64,000 nt of DNA, taken from Chitinophagaceae bacterium. GTDB taxonomy: Bacteria > Bacteroidota > Bacteroidia > Chitinophagales > Chitinophagaceae. Shown one piece after another: positions 9,652 through 21,496 of the stretch. The stretch's first letter is position 1; each line of letters begins with the position of its first letter. The notes below the pieces were generated by a model. That model was given only the letters and a program-made list of their open reading frames with translations, had not been told where the DNA came from and did no database searches. Location: contig JANPZZ010000018.1 in NCBI GenBank assembly GCA_024707305.1, positions 307,559 through 371,558 on the forward strand. Direction: 5' to 3'. Position numbers and translations under genes: made by a program.

Positions 9652-9995
9652 CGGTCATCGGACATCGGACATCGATCATCGTGTTGAGGTTAGAAAATCT
9701 GAAAAAGTTTCCGTTCCACATTAACGGGCTGTGATGCATGTATTTAATAAAAACCATGCGGGCAATAAAATCACAACGCGTCCCTTCGGGACGCAAATTA
9801 ATAATGTAGCATCATCTTGCTAACCACAACCCGTCCCTTCGGGACGGATAGCAAAACACTCATGTTTTAATCGACATCGGTCATCGGACATCGGACATCG
9901 GACATCGATCATCGGTCATCGGACATCGGTCATCGACCATCGATCATCGACCATCGATCATCGATCAACGATCAACGACCATCGATCATCGCCCA
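9637..9995 (-). repeat. Composite repeat: two heptamer arrays flanking a pair of REP-like palindromes
   Basis: Two arrays with an exact 7-nt period (ACATCGG, TCATCGG, ACATCGA, CCATCGA units) occupy about 9645-9681 and 9871-9995. They share an identical 38-nt direct repeat (9637-9674 and 9863-9900) beginning TGTTTTAATCGAC. Between them sit two REP-like hairpins, GCGTCCCTTCGGGACGC near 9779-9795 and CCGTCCCTTCGGGACGG near 9832-9848. The region separates the truncated RHS gene from the 3' end of sprA. Confidence 0.85.
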
Positions 9996-10002
9996 TTGCT
10001 CT

Positions 10003-13000
10003 CTACTGCGCCAATGAAATATCGATCTGCAAGCCACCTCTTGTATTGGTGATGGGGAAGGCATTACTGATTTTAGGAATAGAGCGTGTCTGATCGAAAT
10101 AGAATGTCATTCTTACACGCTGGCTAATTACATATTGTATCTGCGGATTGATACGAATTACTTTCTGACCCGCTGTACCAAATGCAGTTCCCTGGTCGAG
10201 TTTGCTGTTGGCAGTGGCATCATCACGCAAACTGAAATCAAGACGGAAAGTGATATCGCCATCGAGTTTCTTGCCATTCTTACCAATGCGTGCATTCTTT
10301 AGCAGTGGAACACCTTTTTTACGATAGTTGAATCCGAATACATATTCAGTAGAACGATTCTCTGCAAGTTGATAGTCGATCAAACTCAAACTAAGTGTGC
10401 GCGATTTACGGAATTCAAAAACGTGTGCTCAACTGGTTAGTGAATGTCATATCCAGTTCAAACAACGGATCAAAAGATTCCTGTATCGTTAGGTTGGGCA
10501 CCAGGAAGTAAGGAATATAGTTTCCGGTAAGCGTATCGCGGAAATAAGGATAACCGATACGATTGGGATCTGCAAACAGCAATGCCGTATTAAAGCTATT
10601 CATCGCAAGTGTACTATGATAGCCGTGGCGGATCGTAAAATTGGTAAATATTTTATCCAAACCTGGAATACGTGAGAGACCAGTATAAGTCAACGTCCAG
10701 TTTGGTTTGGGGAATAATCCTTTAAATGGATTAGAACGAATATTCGGATTCGAGTTTTTAAATAATTTAATTGAAGAAGGATCCTTACTGGTATAAGCTG
10801 CCAGGAAGGATGGAATCACCACATCCTGTGCATAACGACCATAGCCTTCGTAATAGCCAGGATCATTCGGATCCAATTGCCCGTTCTGATACCCGTTCAG
10901 CTTCGCCAGTCGTTCAGAAAGTATGGTACGATTGTTCTCAAACTTCTTAAACGTTTCAGAAACCACATTCGGATCAAATTTCTCAAATAATGTTTGATAA
11001 GAAATGTAACTGATGCTAAAGCTTCCCATCGCGTATGGGTTCAGCCTTGCCAGTCCGGCGTTTCCTGTTGTATCTTTTAATAATTCTGAATACTGTTTAC
11101 TAAACGATTTATCGAGATTGATATCGATATTGAAATCGCGCGCAGGAATCAACTGTGCAGTTACATTTAACCGTTCACTATAACGCTGCTGTATCATGGC
11201 CGACACCAATGAATCGCGCGATAACAACCCTTTCGCTCCAAATCGATTGATCCAACTTGTATCGGGTTGATAGCCGAATATAAATCCAAGTCCCGGCTCG
11301 CGGCTTTTCCAGTTATTACCTAAAAGAACGGTGCTGTCCATATAACCCGGCAACATGGTTCCGAAGTCCTGCGAGTACTGAACGCCAATTCGCTTCAGCG
11401 AAGTAGCCAGACCAATCACCGATTTCACGCCATTACCCATTTGCACTGGCTGGTTTTTACGCAATTCTTTATCACGGCGGCGCTCTTCTCGTTTGCGTTT
11501 TCGTTCTGCTTTGCGGAATGCACGCTTTTCTTTCTTCGTCATTTTTGCCCACACACTATCGGCAATCACCGGTGTTGTTGATTTCGACAATGAATCTCCT
11601 CCCGGTCTGTTTGATTGTGTGCGCGGATTCAGCGGACTCTGCTGCTGGCTGCCACCACTGTTAGCAGCCCGCAGGAAGCGCGACTTATTATACAATTGGT
11701 CGAAATTAAATTCGCCATTAATCGTACGGGTTTGTGTGTTTGAAAGTGTATTACCTAAACTACGTGCCAACAATGATGAAGCCAGCCAGTTGTATTTTGT
11801 ATTGTATGCAGCGCGGATATTAGTCCAGTCGAGGAAAGGAATTTTTTGCGTGGGCAATGTATAACTGATGCCCGCATCCTGCGCAAACTGTGTATTACGG
11901 CCACCTTTAAACAGATTGGTTCGTACAGAATCTTTTTTCACTCTTCGTATCAATCCTGCCAAATGGCTCATCTACACGCGCATTGTTGGTGGCAGTATAA
12001 TCAATTGTAATGGATCTGGTGATGTTCCATTGCATGATATACACCCGGTCGAAGGTGAAGTATTTATCGTATGTCTCGGCAATTTTATAAGGGCCGCCAC
12101 CTACATTTCGTGGACGTGTGGCGCCAAACTGGCGGAACACATCGGCACGGAATGCCAGTTGCGAAGGCACGTAGTTAAGGTTGAAATCCTTAATCCATGT
12201 CAGCCATTTTGAATTTGATTTTATCAAATGTTTAAATGGTTCCAGGTAGCGTGGTTCGGGCTGGTAGTTATACCCGATGGCGCCACGCGTACGTCGCATT
12301 TCATAGAGTTCTATCAGCGGGTTCGTTTGCTTCGTTTCAATATATGAATAGTTGAAATCGAAGTTGGTGAGACTCCATATCTTCGGCTTCTTACCATCGG
12401 TTTTCAATTTCTTTACATTGGTAAAGTTCACCGTTCGCATGGTGGTAATATCCTGCGCATCGCGCCTGATAGAATCTTTGTCGCCACCTGCGGCATTGGA
12501 AATTTTATCTTTTAACCTGATATCAAGATCATATGGATCATACTCCGGAGTACTGGAGATACGACTGATACCTGCATATACCGGGATTTGTACACCCAGC
12601 TGACGAGGCAACAGTTTCCCTGCATCGATGTTGGCAGAAACATCAAATGTGTACATGTCTTCGCGTGAGCGTTCATTCACTCTTTGTTCCAGTGTTCCAA
12701 ATCCGCGTGATCTTGCCGAACCGGCAACGGTAATGCTTCCGAGATCAGCGAGGTTAATATCTACCCTGCCCAATCCGGCCCAGCCACCTTTTTCATCAAG
12801 GTTCGAGAAACGTAATTCATTAAACCAAACTTCTGCACAGGCAGGCTCCAGGCTGTTGTTTACAACACTCATCATCATACCTCGCACTTCACCCAGGTTG
12901 GGGTTACCAATCATCGCATATACGCGACCATTTGGTAATCGTTCGCTATAATATTGTGAAGGAGAGAATCCGGAATTATTCCTCCGCAGTTTTAACTGTG

Positions 13001-16000
13001 TTAATTCATTAAGATCAAAATCGAGATTATTCTCTTCGGGCCATATCAACAAACTATCACGCACACCCCAGTTGGTTTTTTTCAATGGAATACGAATCTC
13101 ATAATAGTTGCCCTGAAAATCGTTACCGATACGTACAATGGCAGATAAACCATAGTCAGGGATCGCACCATCACTGCCGCGACCTTCCGCGTGAATAAAC
13201 ATGCGCATTTTACCATACTGACGCATATCCATATTCATGGTTTTGAATACACCGCGTGATTCGCCTGTTGGCAATCCGCAAAGTTGCACACTCAATGCCT
13301 GCTCATTCAGGAACAGTTGCACATTATTGTTGCTCAGTTGCTGCTGACGATCAATGCCGGGAGGCATTACGTAATTGATGGGTTGGCGCTGATCGTTTTC
13401 TTCCAGGTTTACAGCAAGCGTATTGAACTCAACCGGGTCATTACCTGGCAGGCTTGTATAGTTACCTGTTGTATCAATTTCGTACTGGAATTTACGCCAT
13501 TGGTTACGCACCAGTTCCAGTTTACCAAAACGCATCACCACCGAATCCTGAAATCCTGTTACATACATCCGAATGAAACGAATGGATTTAAAGTCTGGGA
13601 TATTTCCCACTTTATTGCTAAACTGTGAAACGGGAATTCGGAAGAGGTACCATTTTTCAGGACGCTGTGTTCCGTTTGGCAGCGATACATTCACCATGCG
13701 CACATCGGTAATGAAGTTGGTACCCGTCATCATATTGGGCTGGATATCTACTTCGTATTCGAAGTATTCTTCCACTTCATTAAGCGTATTGTCGCGGTTC
13801 AATTCCTCACCATCGGGATATTGTGTAAATGCATTTACAAACTGGCTGCTGTTGTTGCTCACCGGTGAGTTACCATGCGGGTTGTTAATGTCTTTATAAC
13901 GACCGAGGATACCCACATTCGCAGCATCATAACTCGGATCACGATATGGTTTGAAGTTATCGGCAGCAGGGTCATTTTGTGCGCGGGCGGCCGCAGCCGG
14001 TGCAACTGCAGCAAGTGACTGCAGGTAGGTATTGAACTTCACACGTTCTTCTTCATCCGTCAAACCATCGAGGCCCACATCCTGAAATTCACGATCGGCC
14101 GGATCGTTACTGAATGCATTTGTAACCTGCAGTGGGTTCGATGGAACTTTTCCCCACACACTGGTATTATCTACTGGTGTATTGATGCGAGGTGTGGGCA
14201 AACCATTTTCATACTGGCGTTTGCCATCTTTTAAGATGTCTTCAGAAATATTACCCAGGTTGAAAAACAGTTTACCATTTCCGGCAGCTGTATTCGTCAC
14301 ATATGGATCCTGTACCCAGAATTCAATATACTCCACGTTGCCGGTTTCAAAATCGATCTGGTCGATGTTGCGCATGATACCACCCCAACTTTGAGTAGGA
14401 TTCGAAAGGCGACCGCTACCATCTATACGTCCGGGACGTGCTTCAAAGTTGTATGGCCCTCTGTCTCTTGGATAAAATGCAAGGTCGAATGTTGTTAACA
14501 GACCCTGACCAAAATCAATGGTGCGTTGTGGGAAAATTTCACGTTGCAATACCTGGCGAACTTCCGGCTTCGACAGTTCTTCCACATTGCCCTGCAATGG
14601 ATTGTTGGCATTACTACGCTCCTGCAATACAGGTTCAATATTATACCAGGCGAGTTTGGCGCGATTATATCCACTCGCCAGATCATTGTTCAACGATGAT
14701 TCTGGGAAACGTTGTGGTACACTGGCAAGCGTCCAGTTGATAAGCGGGAAACGAAGATCGATGGCGGCACGTGTACCTTCAAAATCATCGATATACATTA
14801 CACCTGCATCACCACGACCAATCTGTGGCGCATGACCCGGTTTCAACATAGCCACTTCACCATAAGCTTTAATGCTCGACATGGTTCTGGTACTGTACCA
14901 GGGAAGTTTATCCAGCCATTTTGTAAGTCGTGGAAAATCGCTGCGGTAATCCACATCCATTCCAAACATGGTATTACGCACGGGATCCTCACCATACGAT
15001 TGTTTAATAAAGAAAGGTCGTTCACCTAATCGAGCGATGGTTCCCCCGATCGTCAACTTGTCGTTGGCAATATAGTCGAGCCGCAGCCCCATAAAGTTCT
15101 GCTGCTGTATCGCAAATGCATTCTGATTTTCGTAGCTGATATTTACAGGCACACCTGAGTTAAGTATCGATTGATTAATTACACGAAGTGTACCCAGATC
15201 GTAGTTGATATCGTAGTCAATACCTTCCTGTAGAGTTTGTCCACCGGCCGTAACTGTCACTGATCCACGTGGAATATTATAACCCAACTGATAATCGCCC
15301 GATCCGCTTGAACTTGTACGCGATTTACCTGTCAGTTTAAATCGATTCAGGTTGGCATAAGTCTGTGCAATGGCTTTAATGGTGTCGTAGAGCGGATAAT
15401 ACACATATTTCTGTTGCTCCACCGGCGATGGGAATACATATTCCAGGTCGCGACCAAAGGGCTCAAGTACCGGGAATATCACCCTACTCATACTGCTGAT
15501 GATGGTAAAGCCTTCTATGTAATCGAATACACCATCCGGTTGCGGGTCATTCTGGTTATTAAGTCGATCGAGGTTGAGTAGTGAAATCAGAGGCTGGCCT
15601 TCGTACTGCGGAAGCACATCTGAAGGTGGCAGATAGCGCTTCTCACCCAGGCTGGGCTCTTCATATAAGATATCGAGTTTGAAATCGGTGCGATCGAGGT
15701 TGCCATAACCCACGGAATAAACGTTCTTCATCATCAGGTCCCAGATCGGCAGGTTGGTACGCTGTGATGTTGCTTTCAACAACTTCAGGAAAAGTACACG
15801 TTGTGTTGTACCTGTTGTATCCGGAGGAACATCCTGCGAAAATTCACCCACCTGGTACACGCGGCCATTGTAAGTATACTGAATGGCGACGCCCAATACT
15901 TCGTCGGGCTGCAAGGGTTGGTTTAATGAAAGGAAACCTATTTGCGGGTTGTAATAATAATCGGTTGGCTGCAGTTTGCGGGCGAATGTTTTTTCAAAGT

Positions 16001-17267
16001 CCTGTACAGGCGTTAGTCCATTGCTGGTAAGAAAACCCTGAATGGTGCTTGAGTTTCGGTTGCCACCGGGGCCTGTAAGCAGCGAATAAAGATTATTCGC
16101 GTTGTTGTCGGGCAAAGCATTGGGGTTACCGGTACCGCCCCAGGGGCCGAATGGTGCACCTTCACCAAGGTCCATCAATGCAACGATGTCGCGGGTATCG
16201 GTAGTAGCGCCCGTACGGTTGGTTACCCATACTTCCACACGCAGGATCTGAATGGCAGAATTTACGACCGGCAATTGCGCCATCGCGGTGTTGTATCGAT
16301 TACGGAAATACTGCGCCATCAGGAAGTGGCGGTTCTCTTCGTATTCATCGGCACGCAAACGGAAACTCTGTGTGGCAGACCCTCCTTCAAGCCCCATCGA
16401 CTGGCGTTGCCCACGTTGATTGGCGAGCACACCCGTCACATACATTTTACCAAACTGCAACTGCGTTTTTACACCAAACAACGATGTAGCACTTGGAATC
16501 AAAGTGCTCTTGGTAGTAAAGTTTACGTTTCCGAGTTGAAACTGCTTGAGAATCTCATCGTCTTTACCGATGTAATTCAGGTTGAGCTGGTTTTCAAATT
16601 CGAAGTTTGCCTGTGTATTGTAGTTGATTGGAAGCGTGAGTTTGTCACCAATTTTCGCATCTACCTGCATGCGCGCGTTCATGTTGAAATCGAGACCACC
16701 AAAACGTCTTGCTCTTTCAGGAAGCGTTGGGTTTTTGATGTTCTGTCCCATGTATCCGGCCAGCAATTGCACTTCACCGCTGGGGCGGATATCAACTTTT
16801 CCCACACCTACTATGCGGTTGAACCAGCTATTGGAAGTTTGGAATTCAGGTTTGAACGTGCGGCGGTTCATATCGCTCAGCAGGTTGGCGCGTTTGCGGA
16901 AGTATTCCGTTTCATCGCGGCGCCCCTGCAGGCGCATGAATTCTTCGCGATTGAAGGAAACCGGTGTGCGGTAATAGCGATCACCAATTTTTTCGGTAAT
17001 GAAATATTCACCCGTCCTTGGATCGTATTCTACATTTTTTTTGATGAATGCGGTATCACGAAGATCAAAAGGATTACGGGAAGGAGCTGAATAGGGATCG
17101 CTGTATCGGTCGTAAAGAGGGTACCTAAGGGTGTCTCTGCGACTTGTATCCGATGGATTTTGTTGAAAGAAGTTACCTGAAAATTCGCGCGCGTGCAGCT
17201 GCACCGCACACAATACCAGCGTGATAACTACCGTAATACGGAAGATATATGAAACTTTGCAGTTCAA
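10003..17267 (-). CDS. sprA: SprA, gliding motility / T9SS outer-membrane translocon protein (two frameshifts)
   Basis: Giant outer-membrane beta-barrel that forms the protein-conducting channel of the type IX secretion system. Three frames join into about 2,420 residues, the normal size: 11907-17267 (1,786 aa, N-terminal signal peptide ending VQLHA), 10415-11971 and 10003-10389. The first slip is in the T run near 11935-11940 (RIDTKS to KKDSVRTNLFKGG). The second is near 10410 (NQLSTRFEFRKSRTLSLSLIDY). Family-typical stretches include FNRIVGVGKVDIRPSGEV, the LPINYNTQANFEFENQ region and the GRGDAGVMYIDDFEGTR loop. It follows ruvA by about 40 nt, a synteny common in this phylum. It works with the PorP/SprF and CTD-bearing proteins elsewhere in the window. 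Confidence 0.96.
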
Positions 17268-17306
17268 TTTGTTCTCAGGATCAATTGGTTCCAGAAATAA
17301 TGGCTA

Positions 17307-17888
17307 TCAAAGGATTCGGAGGGCCTTTTTTATCAGCTCTTCTACCTGCAGCCCTGGTTCCGCCTGCAAAGCCTTTTTAATTGCCTGCTCAGCGGCCGTC
17401 CGGTTTATCCCCAGCGCCGTAAGAGCATTAAACGCATCTTGTTGCAAAGTATTGTTTTTCATAGGGGAAATATTTGCTTCGGAGGTATGTTTCGACAATT
17501 TATCGCGCAGTTCAAGGATCACCCTTTCGGCCGTTTTCCGGCCAATGCCTTTTACCGACTCCAGCGCCTTAACATCGCCCGACTGGATGGCACGGGCCAC
17601 TTCTTCGGGTTTCATGTACGACAACATTACGCGGGCCGTGCTGGCACCAATGCCCGAAACGGCCAGCAACAACTGGAACATTTCCTTTTCCACTACATCA
17701 AAAAATCCAAAAAGCAGGTGTGCGTCTTCACGGACAATCAATACCGTATGCAGCATACCCGACTCCAGGTGCTGGATATGCGAATAAGTATGCAGGCTGA
17801 TTTGCACTTCATACCCTACCCCATTTACATCCATGTGCACAACGGCGGGTGTTTTCAGTGCGAAATTGCCACGAAGAAAAGCGATCAT
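17307..17888 (-). CDS. ruvA: Holliday junction DNA helicase subunit RuvA
   Basis: A 193-residue protein of normal length. It has the N-terminal OB-fold (MIAFLRGNFAL...VDVNGVGYEVQI), the tandem helix-hairpin-helix motifs (LLAVSGIGASTARVMLS near residue 78 and LESVKGIGRKTAERVILEL near residue 110), and a short C-terminal RuvB-binding domain after a linker. RuvA tetramers hold four-way junctions and load RuvB for branch migration. The gene is intact and directly precedes sprA, probably sharing its transcript. Confidence 0.96.
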   Translation of the reverse strand: MIAFLRGNFALKTPAVVHMDVNGVGYEVQISLHTYSHIQHLESGMLHTVLIVREDAHLLFGFFDVVEKEMFQLLLAVSGIGASTARVMLSYMKPEEVARAIQSGDVKALESVKGIGRKTAERVILELRDKLSKHTSEANISPMKNNTLQQDAFNALTALGINRTAAEQAIKKALQAEPGLQVEELIKKALRIL

Positions 17889-17912
17889 ATCCTTATTTTT
17901 TGCATTTGAACT

Positions 17913-19115
17913 CTATGCCAGTGCCTGTTCCAGGTCGGCCATGATATCTTCAACCTGCTCAATTCCCACATTCATCCGGATCAATCCGTCAGTAATACCA
18001 TACTTCTCGCGTTTTTCTTTCGGAATGCCGTAATGGGTCATCGATGCCGGGTGCGACAACAGCGTATCAACCGTTCCCAGCGAAACCGTGCGCACACACA
18101 TTTTCAGTTTGTCCATAAAATCGATGCCAGCCTGCAAGCCGCCTTTCAACTCAAAACTGAGCATGGCGCCGGGATGGCGCATTTGCTTTTTCGCAATTTC
18201 AAAATCAGAATGGGATGCGAGCCCGGTATAATTAACCCGAGCAACCTGCACATGTGTTTCAAGAAACTGCGCCACGCGTTCTGCATTCTGGCAATGGCGA
18301 TCCATGCGCAGCTCAAGCGTTTTAATGCCATTGATCACTAAAAATGCATCAAAACTGTTGCTGTTGCCACCAAGCAGTTTGTGCACTTTCATCACGCGGT
18401 CATTCATCAGTTCAATATCACGACCCAGCAGGATGCCGCCGATAGCTGTTCCATGTCCGTTGAGAAATTTTGTAGTGCTGTGCACAACAAAATCCACGTC
18501 GTATTTAAAAGGCTGTTGCAGGTAAGGTGTTGCAAACGTATTGTCGCAAGCGACAATCTTTCCATATTTTTTGGCCAGGGCCGCTAAGGCTTCAATATCC
18601 ACGCACTGAATCGTGGGATTGGCAGGTGTTTCGATGTACAACATCCGGATGGATGCATCATTTTTCAATACTGATTCGGCGAGTTCCAGGTTGCGCAAAT
18701 CAACAATTTCAGCACCGATACCCAGTGGTGGTAATACACGGTTGATCAGCTCTTCAGTGCCGCCATATAAAGAAAAATGGGAGAGAATTTTATCGCCGCT
18801 TTTTAATGTAGCCAGCAACATGGTGCTGATAGCAGCCATGCCGGATGCATGTAAAATGCCTTTAACTTCCATATCCAGTCCCAGCGTTTCAAGCGCCGCA
18901 ATCTTATCTTCCGCTTCACGCATGGTTGGGTTGCCCCAGCGACTATAAATAAATCCTTCCTCCTGTCCGCTAAATCGACGCATTCCCTGCTCTGCCGTAT
19001 CATATACATAAGTACTGCTGGCGTATATAGGTACCAGGTGTGCGTATCTGGGATCCGTTTCATGTCCACCATGAATAGCAGTAGAACTGAAACCGGAGTA
19101 AGGTTGTTTTGGCAT
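17913..19115 (-). CDS. Cys/Met metabolism PLP-dependent enzyme (cystathionine gamma-synthase/lyase or methionine gamma-lyase type)
   Basis: A 400-residue fold-type I PLP enzyme. YSRWGNPTMREAEDKIAALE near residue 58 and LHASGMAAISTMLL near residue 90 bind cofactor phosphate, DNTFATPYLQQP near residue 190 holds the cofactor-ring aspartate, and VVHSTTKFLNGHG carries the Schiff-base lysine near residue 211. It acts on cystathionine, homocysteine or methionine side chains; sequence alone does not separate lyase from synthase. It lies about 90 nt downstream of fabH on the same strand, so weak co-transcription is possible. Confidence 0.9.
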   Translation of the reverse strand: MPKQPYSGFSSTAIHGGHETDPRYAHLVPIYASSTYVYDTAEQGMRRFSGQEEGFIYSRWGNPTMREAEDKIAALETLGLDMEVKGILHASGMAAISTMLLATLKSGDKILSHFSLYGGTEELINRVLPPLGIGAEIVDLRNLELAESVLKNDASIRMLYIETPANPTIQCVDIEALAALAKKYGKIVACDNTFATPYLQQPFKYDVDFVVHSTTKFLNGHGTAIGGILLGRDIELMNDRVMKVHKLLGGNSNSFDAFLVINGIKTLELRMDRHCQNAERVAQFLETHVQVARVNYTGLASHSDFEIAKKQMRHPGAMLSFELKGGLQAGIDFMDKLKMCVRTVSLGTVDTLLSHPASMTHYGIPKEKREKYGITDGLIRMNVGIEQVEDIMADLEQALA

Positions 19116-19206
19116 GTCGATGGTTTTAGGAAAAGGAAAAAAGCGAACGAAGCGGTGATGTTTTTGCAGACATCGCCGTCACATCCGAAAGCAGTGAAGG
19201 CTATGC

Positions 19207-20206
19207 CTAAGAATTATAAGCCCACTTCACCAGTGTGGCGCCCCATGTAAAACCGCCACCGAAGGCAGCAAGTACAATGTAGTCGCCTTTTTTCAGTTGC
19301 GATTCCCATTCCCACAAACAAAGCGGGATGGTTGCTGCCGTTGTGTTTCCGTATTTCTGGATGTTGATCATTACTTTTTTCGCGTGGCAGACCGATGCGG
19401 TTCGCCGTGGCATCAATGATGCGGAGGTTGGCCTGGTGTGGAACCAGCCACGAAATATCTTCGCCAGTCAGGCTGTTGCGTTCCAGCAATTCTGCACTCA
19501 CGTCGGCCATACCTTTTACAGCGAATTTGAAAACGGCCTGTCCTTCCTGGTAAGCAAAATGTTCGCGGTTGGCTACTGTTTCTGCCGATGCAGGATATGC
19601 GGAACCACCGGCTTTCATGCGCAGGTACTGACCACCACTGCCATCTGTTTTCAATAAACTGTCCAGTACACCGGTTCCTTCCGTGTTGGGTTCCAGTAGT
19701 ACCGCGCCAGCACCATCACCAAAGATGATGCAGGTTGCACGATCGGTATAGTCAACAATAGCACTCATTTTATCGGCACCTACCACTACTACTTTTTTAT
19801 AACGTCCGCTTTCAATCAGTGCGGTTCCCTGTGTGAGTGCAAATAAGAAACCAGAGCAGGCGGCTGATACATCGTAGCCCCATGCATTCCTGGCCCCTAT
19901 CTTGTCACAAACAATATTTGCGGTGGCGGGAAAAACCATGTCGGGCGTAACAGTAGCCACGATCAGGCAGTCGATTTCAAGAGGGTCAATGCCGCGCTTT
20001 CGGAGCAGGTCCTGAACCGCCGGAACAATCATTTCGGAAGTTCCGCGGCCTTCACCTTTTAAAATGCGGCGTTCTTCAATGCCGGTACGGGTTCGGATCC
20101 ATTCGTCGTTGGTATCTACCATCTTCTCCAGGTCGAAGTTCGTCAACCGGTCTTCGGGTACATAACCCGCAACCGCAGTTATAGCGGCTCCAATTTTTGC
20201 ACTCAT
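19207..20206 (-). CDS. fabH: 3-oxoacyl-ACP synthase III (FabH), one frameshift
   Basis: Condenses acetyl-CoA with malonyl-ACP to start fatty acid synthesis. The start is the ATG at 20204-20206 ([21 protein letters not shown]); the longer frame to 20263 runs through the promoter. Catalytic Cys lies in [10 protein letters not shown], His in [11 protein letters not shown] and Asn in [15 protein letters not shown]. The last part is reached only by removing one base from the T run near 19375-19380, after which the frame ends ...[14 protein letters not shown] at 19207. Repaired length is about 332 residues, standard for FabH. Divergent from the GT2 gene. Confidence 0.94.
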
Positions 20207-20236
20207 CTGTTCAGTTTTTTCGCTCCAAAAAGTTTT

Positions 20237-20244
20237 CAAAGATA
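20237..20244 (-). promoter_or_regulatory. Bacteroidota -7 box upstream of fabH
   Basis: On the minus strand this reads TATCTTTG, an exact TAnnTTTG. Transcription would begin about 25 nt before the fabH ATG. I do not see a matching -33 TTTG, so the call rests on the -7 box and its position. Confidence 0.5.
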
Positions 20245-20350
20245 AAGGGAAAACAGTTTGCACTCCGCGGATTGGTTTTTCGCCCCGTTTTTTGACGTCC
20301 CGAAGAAAGGTGAACCGGGCTGCAATTGGTTTTCATATTATCTTCGCGCC

Positions 20351-21478
20351 ATGCCACCGTTTTCCTGGAATGAACTGCTTTTTTATTCCTTCTGTGCCGT
20401 CGCGGCCATACAGATATTTTATTTTCTCTATTTTTTTAGCCGGGTTGCCTGGTTTCGTCCCACTATTGCGGAACGTTCGCAGCAACACCCTGTGTCGGTC
20501 ATTATTTGTGCGCGTGATGAGGATGAAAACCTGGCGCGCAACCTGCCCGGTGTGCTGGTACAGCAATACCGCAGCAGCTTTGAGGTAATTGCCGTAAACG
20601 ACAACTCGCTCGACGACTCCAAGTACATCCTGCAGGAGCTGAAGAAAACCTTTAAATCGCTCAACATTGTTGAGCTGACGCAGGAAGCTAAGTTGATTCG
20701 TGGTAAAAAATACCCATTGTCAATCGGCATCCGCGAAGCCAAACACGAAGTGTTGTTGCTCACCGATGCTGATTGTGTACCTGCTAGTGAACATTGGATA
20801 CAGAAAATGCAGGAAGCCTATAGCAAAGATGAAAAAGTAGAAGTTGTATTGGGCTATGGTGCTTACCACCGCAAAAAAGGATTGTTGAATAAGCTGATCC
20901 GGTTCGAAACCTTTCATACAGCTTTGCAATACCTGTCTTATGCACTTGCGGGCACGCCGTACATGGGCGTAGGCCGCAATTTATCGTATAAAAAAAGTTT
21001 ATTTCTACGCAACAAAGGGTTCTCGTCTATCAATCATATACCCAGTGGCGATGATGATCTGTTTGTAAACAAAGTGGCTACTGCTGATAATGTGGCGGTG
21101 GTAATTGATCCGGATTCCATTACACGTAGTATTCCTAAAACCACCTGGCGCGACTGGATGCGTCAAAAGAAACGCCACTATACCACTGCGAAATATTATA
21201 AGCCGAAACATAAATTCCTGTTGGGACTTTATTTTGGTACGCAGTTTTTGTTTTACCCCATGCTGACGGCCTGCATTATTTTCTTCGACTGGCGCCTGGC
21301 GTTAGGTGTGTATGCACTGCGTCTTTTGCTGCAGGGAATTATCTTCGGTAAAGCCATGAAGAAAATGGGTGAAGATGACTTGCGTGGTTGGTTTTGGTTT
21401 TTCGATCTTTGGATGTTTTTTTATTATCTCATCTTTGCTCCGGCGCTTTGGCGAAAACCCGACCAGGAATGGCATTAA
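20351..21478 (+). CDS. Membrane-anchored family 2 glycosyltransferase
   Basis: A 375-residue enzyme when begun at the ATG at 20351 (MPPFSWNELLF); the frame is open further upstream but that part overlaps the divergent promoter region. An N-terminal membrane helix is followed by a GT-A fold: VSVIICARDEDENL, AVNDNSLDDS, the DxD-like LLTDADCVP, the acceptor GDDDLF and a QKKRHYTT element like the QxxRW of processive GT2 enzymes. Hydrophobic segments follow to the C-terminus. It probably moves a sugar onto a lipid carrier or growing glycan at the inner membrane. rsmG starts 18 nt after its stop, so the two form an operon. Confidence 0.87.
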   Translation: MPPFSWNELLFYSFCAVAAIQIFYFLYFFSRVAWFRPTIAERSQQHPVSVIICARDEDENLARNLPGVLVQQYRSSFEVIAVNDNSLDDSKYILQELKKTFKSLNIVELTQEAKLIRGKKYPLSIGIREAKHEVLLLTDADCVPASEHWIQKMQEAYSKDEKVEVVLGYGAYHRKKGLLNKLIRFETFHTALQYLSYALAGTPYMGVGRNLSYKKSLFLRNKGFSSINHIPSGDDDLFVNKVATADNVAVVIDPDSITRSIPKTTWRDWMRQKKRHYTTAKYYKPKHKFLLGLYFGTQFLFYPMLTACIIFFDWRLALGVYALRLLLQGIIFGKAMKKMGEDDLRGWFWFFDLWMFFYYLIFAPALWRKPDQEWH

Positions 21479-21496
21479 GCCCGGTGCCCGATTTGT

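Noticed and set aside
16275..17090. A 271-codon open frame antisense to sprA
   Set aside because: No recognisable motif, and it lies fully within the conserved N-terminal part of sprA.
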